A stretch of 13,583 bases of DNA from the NCBI GenBank assembly GCA_002392655.1, contig DGHK01000063.1:1-13583 (forward strand). The letters run 5' to 3'. The stretch's first letter is position 1. Each line of letters opens with the position of its first letter. Origin of the DNA: Lachnospiraceae bacterium UBA3850 (GTDB lineage: Bacteria; Bacillota; Clostridia; Lachnospirales; Lachnospiraceae). The notes under the pieces were generated by a model. The model did no database searches and was not told where the DNA came from. It was given only the letters and a program-made list of their open reading frames with translations. Shown here piece by piece: positions 13,514 through 13,583 of the stretch. The translations under genes and the position numbers were made by a program.

Positions 13514-13519
13514 ATGCAA

Positions 13520-13548
13520 GTACTTTTCAGTACGGTACTTTTTAGTAC
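13520..13548 (+). repeat. Two tandem mini-hairpins in the tRNA leader
   Basis: GTACT-TTTC-AGTAC (13520-13533) and GTACT-TTTT-AGTAC (13535-13548) are near-identical 14-base units, each with five stem pairs and a four-base loop, separated by one base. They lie right after the expected transcription start and before the tRNA at 13560. Confidence 0.75.
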
Positions 13549-13559
13549 GCCGTTTTTAC

Positions 13560-13583
13560 GGGCCGCTAGCTCATTTGGTAGAG
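13560..13583 (+). tRNA. tRNA, 5' end only (isotype not certain, possibly Lys)
   Basis: The last 24 bases read as a tRNA beginning: seven acceptor bases GGGCCGC, then TA, the D-stem GCTC, A14, the GG pair in the loop and the returning GAG. The anticodon lies beyond the window. The GGG start and TAGCTCA-GGTAGAG form resemble bacterial tRNA-Lys, but other isotypes share it. Confidence 0.75.

Noticed and set aside
12989..13519. Minus-strand open frame of 176 codons over the last membrane protein gene
   Set aside because: The plus-strand gene has a good ribosome binding site and membrane helices in a plausible pattern; the antisense product is Ser/Thr-rich with no family resemblance.

Overview
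The window looks like an AT-rich segment of a Clostridia chromosome, most likely Lachnospiraceae. I base this on low-GC codon use, the order parA-parB-DUF4446-serS, consensus parS sites, strong GGAGG-type ribosome binding sites and TTG starts. The family assignment comes from recalled gene order and protein similarity, not from a search.

Left part (1-5402): the last 40 codons of jag/khpB (R3H domain) run into trmB, which lies on the opposite strand with only five bases between the two stops. A divergent promoter region then leads into a rightward group: dacF (D-Ala-D-Ala carboxypeptidase with a membrane anchor and charged cytoplasmic tail), a soluble coiled-coil protein with a histidine-kinase-type ATPase domain, and argS. 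jag is usually followed by mnmE-mnmG-rsmG and then parAB near the replication origin. Here mnmE, mnmG and rsmG are absent between jag and parA.

Centromere-like region (5401-5726): three perfect copies of the ParB site TGTTTCACGTGAAACA lie between argS and parA. The middle copy is the centre of a perfect 36-base palindrome ending in a T-run, so it also has the form of the argS terminator. A consensus promoter then drives parA, parB, a DUF4446 membrane protein and serS, which are closely spaced and end at a strong bidirectional terminator.

Middle part (9371-10073): a short leftward gene for a 72-residue exported peptide, a pair of 11-bp-spaced TGTCACA repeats, a tRNA-Arg(CCU) gene with its own promoter, and three back-to-back hairpins.

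Right part (10074-13583): a leftward PrsW-type membrane protease with a Pro/Gln-rich repeat linker and a C-terminal zinc ribbon. A divergent intergenic region separates it from a rightward group of an iron-containing alcohol dehydrogenase and two small membrane proteins of unknown function. The dehydrogenase gene is locally richer in G+C than the genes on the left. The window ends at the start of another tRNA gene behind a consensus promoter and a leader with two identical-form small hairpins.

No CRISPR array, insertion sequence, prophage or rRNA gene was seen. The most unusual signal is the fusion of a parS site with an intrinsic terminator.
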